Shown here piece after piece: positions 17,280-25,790 of a DNA stretch of 64,000 bases. Position 1 is the stretch's first letter; every line of letters starts with the position of its first letter. The notes below the pieces were generated by a model. It was not told where the DNA came from. It ran no database searches and saw nothing but the letters and a program-made list of their open reading frames with translations. Made by a program: the position numbers and the translations under genes. This DNA is from Actinokineospora bangkokensis (GTDB lineage Bacteria > Actinomycetota > Actinomycetes > Mycobacteriales > Pseudonocardiaceae), in the NCBI RefSeq assembly GCF_001940455.1, contig NZ_MKQR01000016.1, forward strand, positions 341,125-405,124, written 5' to 3'.

Positions 17280-18433
17280 GCACGCCCACGAACCCGGGCC
17301 CGGCCGTCGCCGGGGCCACCGCCGCCGTGTACACCCTGCTGGTGATCCCGGTCCTGCTCGTCGGGGTCATCCTCACCGCCACCCACACCGCCGCGACCAC
17401 CACCGCCGCGGCCATCGTCGAGTGCGCCACGGCCCGCTTCGCCGACCACGGCCCCGGCGGGGTGTCCCAGCCCATCGCAGGCGAGGACTTCACCGCCGAG
17501 CAGCTCGCCAACGCCCAGACCATCACCGCCGTCGCCGTGCAGCGGCGCCTGCCCCGGCGCGCCGCCGTGCTCGCGGTGGCCACCGCGATGGTCGAGTCCG
17601 GGCTGGTCAACGTCGGCTACGGCGACCGCGACTCCCTCGGCCTGTTCCAGCAACGCCCCAGCCAAGGGTGGGGGACACCGGAGCAGGTGCTCAACCCCGC
17701 CTACGCCGCCGCCACCTTCTACGATCACCTGCTCGCGCTGCCCGGCTGGCAGACGATGCCCCCCGGACAGGCCGAGCAGGCCGTGCAACGCTCGGCGTTC
17801 CCCGACCGCTACGCCCCGCGTGAACCCGCCGCCGCTGAACTGGTCGACCGCTACTGGCAGGGCCCGGACAACCCCGTCCCGCCGCCGCCCGGCGCCACTC
17901 CGGCCCAGTACACCCCTGCCGCGGCCGGGTGCCCGGACAAGGGCAGGGGGAACTTGAACCCGCGGGACCTCGACCCGAAGCAGCTCCCGCCCGGCTTCAC
18001 CCTGCCCCCCGACCGGGCGCAGTCGGCCGCGGTCACCTACGCGCTGGTCCAGCTCGGCAAGCCCTACCGGTGGGGCGCCGAAGGCCCCGACGCCTTCGAC
18101 TGCTCCGGGCTCATGCAGGCCGCCTGGGCGCACGCCGGGGTCGCCATCTCCCGCACCACCGCCACCCAGGTCCACGACGGCGTCCCGGTCGCCTCGATCG
18201 CCGCAGTCGCACCCGGGGACCTGGTGTTCATCCCCGGAGCCGACGGCACACCCGCAGCACCCGGGCACGTCGGGATGTACGTCGGCAACGGGTACATGGT
18301 CGACGCCTACGACGAGACCCGCGGCGTCATCCTCACCACCCTCGACTCCTGGAAGCCCAAGATCGTGGCCATCCGCAGAGTCGCCGCCAGCGACGGCGAC
18401 GGACCTCCGGCGGGTGGTGACCCGCGGCTGTGA
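17276..18433 (+). CDS. Bifunctional cell-wall hydrolase (transglycosylase-like + NlpC/P60)
   Basis: A protein of 385 residues: an N-terminal membrane anchor (about 12-40), a lysozyme-like domain with the catalytic-type Glu in VESGLVNVGYGD (E107) and GLFQQRPSQGWG, a Pro-rich linker, and a C-terminal NlpC/P60 domain with DCSGLMQAAW (C276) and GHVGMYVGNG (H331). The two domains should cleave glycan strands and stem peptides to let the conjugation channel cross peptidoglycan, as in VirB1 and TcpG-type proteins. All expected catalytic residues appear intact. Overlaps both neighbours by 4 bp. Confidence 0.9.
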   Translation: MSTPTNPGPAVAGATAAVYTLLVIPVLLVGVILTATHTAATTTAAAIVECATARFADHGPGGVSQPIAGEDFTAEQLANAQTITAVAVQRRLPRRAAVLAVATAMVESGLVNVGYGDRDSLGLFQQRPSQGWGTPEQVLNPAYAAATFYDHLLALPGWQTMPPGQAEQAVQRSAFPDRYAPREPAAAELVDRYWQGPDNPVPPPPGATPAQYTPAAAGCPDKGRGNLNPRDLDPKQLPPGFTLPPDRAQSAAVTYALVQLGKPYRWGAEGPDAFDCSGLMQAAWAHAGVAISRTTATQVHDGVPVASIAAVAPGDLVFIPGADGTPAAPGHVGMYVGNGYMVDAYDETRGVILTTLDSWKPKIVAIRRVAASDGDGPPAGGDPRL

Positions 18434-20286
18434 GGACCACGTCCCTCTCCTTCGTCCACCGCGAGGTCGCGGTGCTGCTGACCGCGCTGGCGGGCCTGTG
18501 TCTTCTGGTGCTGACCGCCGCCCTGCTGATGACGGGCGCCGCCGTCTCCACCGCCCTGCTCGGCGGACCCTGGTCGATGCCCACCCCCGGACGGTGGGGC
18601 GAGAAGGTGCTCGCCGTCCTGACCCACCCCTCCCACCCCGGCACCGACCTCGGCCCACCCTGGTCAGACGCCCTGACCGGGCACGCGGGCACGTACTGGG
18701 TGGTCACCGGCGCGCTGGCCGCTGCCGCCATGGCCACGGCCCTCGCCGCGGCGAAGGTGGTGATGCGGTTGTTCGGCCGGGCCTCGGCCGGGCACGCCAG
18801 CCGAGACGACATCCGCGCCGAGCTGTCACTGGCAGCCGCCCGACGCACAGCGCAGTGGACCCGCCCGACGATGCCCGCCGCAGCACGCGAGCGGGCGCCA
18901 CTGGAGCAGGTGGCGGCCCCGCTGCACCTATCCCCCTGGAAGCGGCCGATGGGCACCCCCTTCGAGAACCCAACCGGCACGCTGGCACCCACACAGAGCG
19001 GCAAATCCCGCCGCGACCTCGTGCACAAGGTCATCGGCGCCCCCGGTGCCGTGCTGTGCAGCACAACCAAGCCGGATCTGCTCGAGTTCAGCGGCATCCT
19101 GCGCGCGCGACGGCAAGGCGCCGGGCCGGTGCTGGTCGCCGACGCCACCGGCGCCGTCGACTGGCCCGCCCGCCTGCTGTGGTCACCGATGCAGGGCTGC
19201 CACGACCCCACGGTCGCGTTCCGCCGCGCACACACCATGGTCGAGGCATCCTCGGTCGGCCTGTCCGACATCGGCGGCAACGACCGCGTCTTCCGCGGCC
19301 GCGCCACCATCGTGCTCCAGTGCTACTTCCTCGCCGCCGCCTGCCACGAGCGCACCGTCGACGACCTCGTGCGCTGGGCCATGAGCAAGCCCGTAGACCA
19401 GGAACCGGTACGGCTGCTGCAACAGGCCGGGTTCGACGAGCACGCCCGCAACCTCCGCACCGAGATCGGCATGGTCGCCGAGACCTCCGACGCCGTCTGG
19501 CTCAGCGTCCGCCGGGTGATCGAGCCCTTCATGGACCCGAACATCCGCACCCTGGCCTCCCCAGAGCCCGGCCACGAGTTCGACGCGGCGGACTTCATCG
19601 CCCGCCGCGGCTCGCTCTACCTCGTCGCGGGCCAGCACCAGGCAGCCCAAGCCGCGCCGGTGCTGACCGCGCTGGTCGAGCACTGGCTGACCACCGCCCA
19701 GGACGCCGCCCTGCGCACCCCGCACCGCCGCCTCGACCCGCCCGCGACCGCCATCCTCGACGAGCTCACCAACGCCACCCCCGTCCCGCAGCTCCCCGAC
19801 ATCGTCTCCGACTCCGCAGGCCGCGGCGTCCCGATCCACTGGGGCGCACAGTCGCTGGCCGCGCTGGAGGATGTCTTCACCCCGGAACGCACCCGCCAAC
19901 TGCTGGACAACACCACGACATTGAGTGTGTGGGGTGGCATCAAGGACCCCACGACCTTGGAATGGGTGTCGACCCTGACCGGCCACCACGAACGCATTCG
20001 CCGCCAAGAGCAGAGCGCGGGGATGCTGGGCACGTCCCATACCTCCTACGGCACGGAGACCGTCCCGACCTACCGCCCTGGCGACGTGCGCGGCATCCGC
20101 CGCGGACGGGTGCTGGTCCTGCACCGCCACCTCGACCCCATCCTCGCCCGCACCCGCGATGTCTCCCAACGCCCCGACTGGAAGACCATCCGCGACCACG
20201 TCCACGCTGTTCGCAACGGCGAGGTCCCCCTCGACGCGCACGGCACCGCCCATCCCCTCGACCATCCGAGGTCACAACATGGGTGA
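18430..20286 (+). CDS. Type IV coupling protein (VirD4/TraG-like)
   Basis: A protein of 618 residues. Two N-terminal transmembrane helices (about 12-40 and 88-112) are followed by a cytosolic ATPase domain with Walker A LAPTQSGKS (about 185-193) and Walker B TAILDEL (about 438-445), then SDSAGRGVPIHWGAQSLAAL, the TraM-recognition/TraG C-terminal region. Coupling proteins bind the relaxase-DNA complex and feed it to the channel. GTG start in a GTGA overlap. It overlaps the next gene by 8 bp. With the upstream genes it completes the membrane-spanning machine, while an intact relaxase is missing. Confidence 0.9.
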   Translation: MRTTSLSFVHREVAVLLTALAGLCLLVLTAALLMTGAAVSTALLGGPWSMPTPGRWGEKVLAVLTHPSHPGTDLGPPWSDALTGHAGTYWVVTGALAAAAMATALAAAKVVMRLFGRASAGHASRDDIRAELSLAAARRTAQWTRPTMPAAARERAPLEQVAAPLHLSPWKRPMGTPFENPTGTLAPTQSGKSRRDLVHKVIGAPGAVLCSTTKPDLLEFSGILRARRQGAGPVLVADATGAVDWPARLLWSPMQGCHDPTVAFRRAHTMVEASSVGLSDIGGNDRVFRGRATIVLQCYFLAAACHERTVDDLVRWAMSKPVDQEPVRLLQQAGFDEHARNLRTEIGMVAETSDAVWLSVRRVIEPFMDPNIRTLASPEPGHEFDAADFIARRGSLYLVAGQHQAAQAAPVLTALVEHWLTTAQDAALRTPHRRLDPPATAILDELTNATPVPQLPDIVSDSAGRGVPIHWGAQSLAALEDVFTPERTRQLLDNTTTLSVWGGIKDPTTLEWVSTLTGHHERIRRQEQSAGMLGTSHTSYGTETVPTYRPGDVRGIRRGRVLVLHRHLDPILARTRDVSQRPDWKTIRDHVHAVRNGEVPLDAHGTAHPLDHPRSQHG

Positions 20287-20869
20287 CCAGCCAACACCCG
20301 GCGACGGCGAACCCGATCGCGACGACCAGATCACAGCGCTGGCGGAACTCCTGAGCCACATCGAACAACGCCTGCACGGCCTCGAAACGGCGGTCGACGC
20401 GCTCATCAACCAAGACCCCACCGAACGTAAACCCGCCGAGCCCGCCCCCTGGGTCTGGTACAGCCCACCCGCCGCCGCCGAGGACGACCCCGACACGGAC
20501 CTGGACCCACGCTTCACCGTCGACAACTTCATCGGCTGGTACAACACCACCCTCGTCGGCATCGACGGCAGCTCCGCCCGCCCCATCCCCGACTGCTGGC
20601 ACCAACACACCGGCCTAGCCCTCGAAGTCGCCGCACTCGCCTACAGCTGGCGAGAAGCCAACATCGGGCCAGGTGCCACCGCGCGGGACGCGCAGTATTG
20701 GCTGCATCAGTGGCGGCCCGCTTTCACCGACCGCATGGTCCGCCACTGGGTACACCCCGACTGCCTCGACGGCACACACCGCCGTACCACGGAACACGAA
20801 CGGGCCAACCGGTTCACACTGCCGCACGACCACGTAACTACCCGACGCGGCCCAGGTTCCACGACATAG
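20279..20869 (+). CDS. DUF4913-like protein of conjugation cluster
   Basis: A soluble protein of 196 residues, last gene of the operon. A short coiled-coil-like start (DQITALAELLSHIEQRLHGLE) is followed by WVWYSPP, DNFIGWYNTTLVG, PIPDCWHQHTGLALEVAALAYSWREA and a WLHQWRPAFTDRM segment. This Trp/His-rich layout matches DUF4913, a family regularly found after coupling-protein genes in actinobacterial mobile elements. Function unknown; a link between coupling protein and relaxase is plausible but speculative. Confidence 0.7.
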   Translation: MGDQPTPGDGEPDRDDQITALAELLSHIEQRLHGLETAVDALINQDPTERKPAEPAPWVWYSPPAAAEDDPDTDLDPRFTVDNFIGWYNTTLVGIDGSSARPIPDCWHQHTGLALEVAALAYSWREANIGPGATARDAQYWLHQWRPAFTDRMVRHWVHPDCLDGTHRRTTEHERANRFTLPHDHVTTRRGPGSTT

Positions 20870-20891
20870 CCGCCGCTCCTACCTGGTCAGT

Positions 20892-21690
20892 TTACTCCTG
20901 CCAGTAGGCAAGGTTGTTGCGGGTGGAGAGGGTGTGGGGGTGATCGGGTCCCAGCACCCGCACCATGTCGGCGAGCAGGCTCTCGAACGCTGCTGCCGCA
21001 CCAGCCGCGTCACCCGCCTCGCCACGCCAGCGGGCGAGGTTGTGGCGGGTGACGAGGGTTTGGGGGTAGTCGTCCCCCAGTACCCGCACCTGCTCGGCGA
21101 GCAAGCTCTCCAATGCTGTTGCCGCGTCTGCCGGGTTACCCGCCTTGCCACGCCAGTAGATAAGGTTGTGGCGGGTAGCGAGGGTGTGGGGGTGGTCGGC
21201 CCCCAATACCCGCACCTGCTCGGCGAGCAGGCCCTCGAAAGCCGCTGCCGCACCAGCAGCGTCACCCGCCTCGCCACGCCAGCGGGCGAGGTTGTGGCGG
21301 GCGGCGAGGCTGTCGAGGTGATCGGCCCCCAGTATCCGAACTTGGTCGGTGACCAGGCCGTCGAATTCTGCTGCCGCACCAGCAGCGTCACCCGCCTCGC
21401 CACGCCAGTTAGCAAGGCTGTGACGGGTAGCGAGGGTGCGGGGGTGGTCAGGTCCCAGCACCCGCACCATGTCGGCGAGCAGGCTCTCGAACGCTGCTGC
21501 CGCACCAGCCGCGTCACCCGCCTCGCCACGCCAGTGGGCAAGGCTGTGACGTGTGGCGAGGCTGTCGAGGTGATCGGCCCCCAGTACCCGCACTTGGCCG
21601 GTGAGCAGGCCCTCGAACGCTGCTGCCGCACCAGCCGCGTCACCCGCCTCGCCACGCCAGTGGGCAAGGTTGTTGCGGGTGGTGAGGGTG
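20892..21690 (-). repeat. 126-bp tandem repeats encoding TPR units
   Basis: At least six tandem copies of a 126-bp unit (42 codons), very similar at DNA level, e.g. GCCACGCCAG recurring each 126 bp. High DNA identity suggests recent expansion or homogenisation. Confidence 0.75.
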
Positions 21691-23177
21691 TCGTAGTGGT
21701 CGGGGCCGTGTGCGACGGCTGCTTGTTCGTGCAGAAGGTGGAAGTAGTCGCGTGCCGCGGTGACGAATCCTTCTTCGCCCAGGCTACGGCCCGCCCTGAA
21801 CAACACGTTGTGGACGTCGGGGTGGAGCAGGGCGTGCCGGGCGTGGGTGTGCAGGGCGGCGGTGTTGGCCCGCAACACCGGCCCGACTCCGGCCAGGGTG
21901 TCGACTCGGGGCCATGCATCGTGAAGGGCGTTGGCGGCGAGACGACCGAGCCGAGCGGCGGTGTCGGGGTCGATGGTCTCGCGGATGACGCGTTGGACGA
22001 GGGCGTGCACGCGCACGGTGCCCGCGATCGGATCGTGGGTGATCAGGTTGAGGCGGTGCAGGACTCGCAGGCCGTGGTGGGTGGTGTGGGTGTCGGTGTG
22101 CAGGTGGTCGGCGATGACGGGGTTGGTGAGGGTGGTGTCGGGGATGCCGTTGGGGTCGAGCAGGCTGGCCAGGCGTAGCAAGGCGTGCGCGGTGCGGGGG
22201 GCGAGTTGTTCGGCGAGGGGGAGGGAGAGGGAGAGGGTGGCGGCGGTGGTGCGGGTGTGGGGGTCGGCGAGTTCGGCGGGGTGGGGGAACAGGGTGGGCA
22301 GGGTGCGGTTGGTGTCGGCCAGTAGTGCCCTGTAGTCGGTGACGGGGGTTTCTTGGTCGCGGATGTAGGCGGCGGCGTGGGCCAGGGCGAGGGGGAGGTG
22401 GCCCAGGTCGTGGGCGAGGGCGGGCAGGTCGGTGGCGAGGTGGGGGTGTTCTGCGAGTTCGGCGGTGAGGTGGGCGTGGGCTTCGGTGGGGGTGAAGACG
22501 TCGACGTCGAGGGTGCGGGCGCGGGTGGTGAGGGCGGTGCCGCGGTAGCGGGTGGTGACCAGGGTGCGGCCGGTGCGGGTACGCGGGGGCCACAGGCCGG
22601 TCAGGTCGGCGGGGAGTTGGAGGTCGTCGAGGACAATGAGCCAGGTGCGGGTGGTGGTGGCCAACCAGTTCAGGAGTGTGTCGGCGGCCGCCTGGCCTTC
22701 GACACCACCGTTGCTCAGGTGCAGGTGGGTGGCGGTGTCGGCGTAGGCGGTGATGACCGCGTCGCGGGTGGTGGCGGTGATCCAGAGCAGCAGGTCGACC
22801 CCGTGGTCGGGGTGGGCGGCGGTGTGGGCGTGATGGGCGGCGAGTTGGGTCTTGCCGACCCCGCCCATCCCGGAGACCACCACCGCCCCGTCCCGGGCGT
22901 TGCCGGTGAGCACGACGGCTTGGTCGTCGGCGAAGACGGTGTCCAGGTCAGGCAGGGCGGACCGATGCTGGAAGTGCTCGACCACCACCGGGACCTGCCC
23001 GCGGCGCACCGGCCACGTCATCTGCGGCCCGGTGTGGTGGTGCTGGTCGCCGTGCACGACGGTGATGTGGGCGTCCCCGGCGATCTGGGTCAGGTCACCT
23101 TTGACGGTGGTCTTGTCCACCTGTTGGCTGACAGTTGCTTCGGCCGCCTCGGCGGCGGCTTTGTCCCACCAGCTCAC
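20892..23177 (-). CDS. NB-ARC (STAND) ATPase with C-terminal TPR array
   Basis: A protein of 761 residues starting at GTG 23177 (GTGA overlap with the upstream gene). A short N-terminal stretch with KGDLTQIAGDAHITV precedes an NB-ARC module: Walker A GMGGVGKT (103-110), Walker B WLIVLDDL (about 179-186), GHLPLALAHAAAYI (GLPLA-type motif). From about residue 500 there are six or more near-identical 42-residue TPR units (VRVLGxDHxxTLxTRxxLAxWRGEAGDAAGAAAAFE). STAND proteins of this design are signal sensors, several of them antiphage. No fused effector domain is seen; the small membrane protein upstream may be the partner. Confidence 0.85.
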   Translation of the reverse strand: MSWWDKAAAEAAEATVSQQVDKTTVKGDLTQIAGDAHITVVHGDQHHHTGPQMTWPVRRGQVPVVVEHFQHRSALPDLDTVFADDQAVVLTGNARDGAVVVSGMGGVGKTQLAAHHAHTAAHPDHGVDLLLWITATTRDAVITAYADTATHLHLSNGGVEGQAAADTLLNWLATTTRTWLIVLDDLQLPADLTGLWPPRTRTGRTLVTTRYRGTALTTRARTLDVDVFTPTEAHAHLTAELAEHPHLATDLPALAHDLGHLPLALAHAAAYIRDQETPVTDYRALLADTNRTLPTLFPHPAELADPHTRTTAATLSLSLPLAEQLAPRTAHALLRLASLLDPNGIPDTTLTNPVIADHLHTDTHTTHHGLRVLHRLNLITHDPIAGTVRVHALVQRVIRETIDPDTAARLGRLAANALHDAWPRVDTLAGVGPVLRANTAALHTHARHALLHPDVHNVLFRAGRSLGEEGFVTAARDYFHLLHEQAAVAHGPDHYDTLTTRNNLAHWRGEAGDAAGAAAAFEGLLTGQVRVLGADHLDSLATRHSLAHWRGEAGDAAGAAAAFESLLADMVRVLGPDHPRTLATRHSLANWRGEAGDAAGAAAEFDGLVTDQVRILGADHLDSLAARHNLARWRGEAGDAAGAAAAFEGLLAEQVRVLGADHPHTLATRHNLIYWRGKAGNPADAATALESLLAEQVRVLGDDYPQTLVTRHNLARWRGEAGDAAGAAAAFESLLADMVRVLGPDHPHTLSTRNNLAYWQE

Positions 23178-23518
23178 CGTGTGTCGTCCCCGGGGCCGGC
23201 GGGGCGGGTGCCCGAGGATGGGGGCAGCGACCCTGACCAGTCGCCGCCGACCTGGATGACGCTGCCGCCGACGCGGGACCCGCGGACCGTCTGCCGCACG
23301 CCTGGCGCGGGCAGCGGAGGGTCGTGGCGGGCGGCGTTGGCGCGGACGGCGCCGACGACCGTGACCAGCAGGCCGACAACCCCCGCTGCGGCCCCGACGA
23401 CGCTGGCGACCTGATCGGAGCGCTCCAGCCCGACCTGGATCACCAGCACCACCGCGCCCGCAGCCACCGCGACACCGACCGCGGCCACCACTGACCAAGC
23501 AAGCACCCGTCCCCGCAC
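23174..23518 (-). CDS. Small two-helix membrane protein partnered with NB-ARC gene
   Basis: A protein of about 114 residues with two hydrophobic helices (RVLAWSVVAAVGVAVAAG and VASVVGAAAGVVGLLVTVVG) and a short C-terminal tail, GSRVGGSVIQVGGDWSGSL, of beta-strand-like character. The tail resembles the KGDLTQIAGDAHI stretch at the N-terminus of the following NB-ARC protein, hinting at a shared interaction module. Start GTG 23518 has an A/G-rich AGAGGGGGG a few bases upstream; a TTG at 23557 is an alternative. GTGA overlap implies coupled translation. It may be a membrane effector released by the sensor; this is inference. Confidence 0.6.
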   Translation of the reverse strand: MRGRVLAWSVVAAVGVAVAAGAVVLVIQVGLERSDQVASVVGAAAGVVGLLVTVVGAVRANAARHDPPLPAPGVRQTVRGSRVGGSVIQVGGDWSGSLPPSSGTRPAGPGDDTR

Positions 23519-23756
23519 CGACCCCCCTCTGCCCGAACCGACACCGCCCAGTATCAACGACCAGGATCACAAGAGGAAGCCGAACACGAGGCCGGTCCGG
23601 GATGCGCCGTGATCACAGTCCGCCCGGTCACTGGACGAGGCTTCGCGCCCTGTCCGGTCACCCGGTGCTGCTGACGCGGGGTCCGCTACCCCCTCGCGAG
23701 ATCAGGCCGCAGCAGCCGTGAGCCCGGCCGCGCAGTCCAGGGGCCAGGATGAGCGA

Positions 23757-24479
23757 GTGTCCTTGGCAAGCGACTACGCGGCTGTCGTGCGATCGGTCAT
23801 CGACCACATCGAGGACCAGTGGGGCGCGCTCACCGGCGCGCTCGTCCAGATCGACGACGGCGGCCGGACCGTCGTCGAGTTGGTCGAGGACTTCCGCACC
23901 GTGAATGCCGAGTTGGCGAAGGCCGTGGCGCACATCGAACACGCTTACGACGACATCGAGAGGGTTCAGGCGCGGCTGCACTCGGTCGTGCGGGCGCTTG
24001 CCTCCTACCTCTCGGCCATCGGGTTCCCCACCAGCAGCGGCCTGACCGGTGATCGCCCGGCACCGCACCGGCTGGACGTCGACGGCGTCGTGCGTCGACA
24101 ACAGCGGCTGCCCCCGCCCGTCACCCCGAACACCGGGGCCAAGACACACGGGGTGTGGGTCAAGTCGGACGGCACTTCCGGAACGGCGATCAGCGGGGAG
24201 GACGACGGCGTCGCGGTGGTCGCCCACTACCTCAAGCAGGTCTTCTCGGGGCAGTTGTCCATCGAGACCCACGTCGAGATGAAGGTGGCGGCCGGCCTTC
24301 GTGCGACGTTCGACGAGACCGGCCGTACCGAGCACGTCACGATCCTGCTCAACCACCGACCGTGCCCCGGACGACGAGGGTGTGCTGTGTACCTGCCGAA
24401 GATACTTCCGGTCGGCTGCACCGTTACCGTCTACGGCACGAACGGCTACTACCGACGTTTCCGAGGTGAGCACCGTTGA
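23757..24479 (+). CDS. SCP1.201/DddA-family deaminase toxin
   Basis: About 240 residues. The N-terminal 90 residues are alpha-helical and coiled-coil-like (VELVEDFRTVNAELAKAVAHIE), resembling export or partner-binding heads of actinobacterial polymorphic toxins. The C-terminal domain carries THGVW, then the metal/catalytic THVEMKVAAGLR (H172, E174), HVTILLNHRPCPGRRGC (C203, C209) and LPKILPVGCTVTVYG. HxE plus PC-x4-GC is the signature of SCP1.201-like deaminases, the family of DddA, which deaminates cytosine in DNA. Start 23757 has AGGA 8 nt upstream; GTG 23718 is an alternative. The next gene, overlapping by 4 bp, encodes an Imm1-type immunity protein. Confidence 0.82.
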   Translation: MSLASDYAAVVRSVIDHIEDQWGALTGALVQIDDGGRTVVELVEDFRTVNAELAKAVAHIEHAYDDIERVQARLHSVVRALASYLSAIGFPTSSGLTGDRPAPHRLDVDGVVRRQQRLPPPVTPNTGAKTHGVWVKSDGTSGTAISGEDDGVAVVAHYLKQVFSGQLSIETHVEMKVAAGLRATFDETGRTEHVTILLNHRPCPGRRGCAVYLPKILPVGCTVTVYGTNGYYRRFRGEHR

Positions 24480-24940
24480 AGCAGCTCGCGCTGTGGTACT
24501 TCGTCGAGCAGGAGGACGACCACCTGGCCGCCACCGAGCAGGAACTGGACGCCGCGCTGAACGCCGTTCTCGCCCGCGGTGACGAGCGGTGGTGGCCTGT
24601 CGCCGAGGTGACCCTCGCCGACGAACCGGACACCAGCCCAACCCTCTACGTCGGGCTTCGCGGAGAAGTCGGCGTCGTCCGGTACAGCCCAGCCGACGAG
24701 TACCGCAGCTACTACAGCCGCAACCCGCAGAGTTCGGACGTCTCCCCGATCATGTACATGTACCACGAGAACGAGTTCGAGGTTCCCATCAACGCGCAGG
24801 TGCCCATCGCGGACGTGCGGCGGGCTGTCGCCGAGTTCGCCACAACCGGGCAACGTCCCGACTGTCTGCACTGGCAGGAGTGGAAGGCACCGGCCACAAC
24901 AGGCTCGGAGTACCCGGGCACACTTCCTCAGGAAAAATGA
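24476..24940 (+). CDS. Imm1-family immunity protein
   Basis: A protein of 154 residues, TTG start overlapping the toxin stop (TTGA) with GAGGTGAG 6 nt upstream, so it is translated with the toxin. It contains LYVGLRGEVGVVRYS, a tyrosine-rich middle, and the C-terminal block FEVPINAQVPIADVRRAVAEFATTGQ followed by PDCLHWQEW, which matches the Imm1 consensus (hydrophobic-P-ADVR-AV-EF...RP..W). Imm1 proteins are the usual partners of SCP1.201 deaminases. It should bind and block the cognate deaminase in the cytoplasm. Confidence 0.82.
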   Translation: MKQLALWYFVEQEDDHLAATEQELDAALNAVLARGDERWWPVAEVTLADEPDTSPTLYVGLRGEVGVVRYSPADEYRSYYSRNPQSSDVSPIMYMYHENEFEVPINAQVPIADVRRAVAEFATTGQRPDCLHWQEWKAPATTGSEYPGTLPQEK

Positions 24941-25056
24941 CACGACCTTGCCCGGGGCGTCGGCAATCGACCATCGCTGGGTAAGCGCACGCACCCTGAG
25001 TTGGCCCGCCGTGGTGCGGAGGTCTGCGTACCGTCGTCGCCCAGGTTCAGTCGGTG

Positions 25057-25790
25057 TCAGTGGGTGAGGCCGGAACCGAGGTCTCGGTGCTCTTCGATCG
25101 GGTCGAGGGCGTCGTCCAAGTGTGCGTCTCGGAAGCTGAGGTCGCCTCGCAGCCCGTCGGCTTCGGCTTGGTAGTGGGCCGCCGTTGCCTCTGCGTCCTG
25201 CGCGCGGTCTTCGGTTGAGGCGTGGACCCGTTCGCGGAGGCGGTTGATGCGGTCCTGGTTGGCGGCGTATTTGTCGTCGGGTGTGGTCACGATGGGTCTC
25301 CATTGTTCGGTGATGGTGTGCCAGGCGCGGGCGCGCGGCCCGTCGCCTGGGGGGCGGACTCCGAGTGGTGCGTCCGGTGAGTCGGTGGTGATGTTGAAGC
25401 TGGCGCGGTAGGCGGCGGCGGTTGCGGCGAGGTCGGTCCAGCGGGCTGCGGCGACGGCGTTGGTGGGGCGGGGGCCGAGGCCCGCGGCCCATGCCGGGGG
25501 CGAGGTGACGACCTCGTCCCGTAGTTCGGCGGCCTGTTCGGTCATGGTGTGGGCGAGGTCGGCGAGGTGCTGGGCCAGGCCTGCCTGGTCGTCGAGGGCG
25601 CCGGGCAGCGTGGCGGGCAACCACGGCAGGGGGCCGTCGAGGTTTTCGGGTGCGTGCGGTGGCGGGGCGCGGTGGACGCGGTCTTCGACCCGCCGGTAGA
25701 GCACGGCGGCCGGGTCGCGGGCGCCGGCGATCCCGGCCAGGCTGTCCCGGTCGGGGACCGCGTACTCGATGGGCCACCCCTGGTCGTGAT
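25057..25790 (-). pseudogene. C-terminal fragment of MobF/TrwC-type relaxase
   Basis: The minus frame reads DPAAVLYRRVEDRV, LPWLPATLPG, PAWAAGLGPRPTNAVAAARW, AAYRASFNITTDSPDAPLG, the typical end of actinobacterial TrwC relaxase-helicases, then a charged tail to the stop at 25057. Upstream of about 25790 the frame stays open but becomes a shadow of the opposite-strand gene and loses resemblance, so only about 240 C-terminal residues remain. The N-terminal HUH relaxase and helicase domains are absent. It implies that the conjugation module has lost its relaxase here, probably when the cargo was inserted. Confidence 0.6.

Noticed and set aside
20934-23414. Long plus-strand ORFs opposite the NB-ARC gene
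   Set aside because: Val/Gly-rich antisense shadows of the repetitive TPR DNA without domains or starts.
25549-25785. N-terminal extension of the QVK-motif protein
   Set aside because: The segment is antisense to the relaxase fragment, which has recognisable conserved motifs; start moved to GTG 25786.
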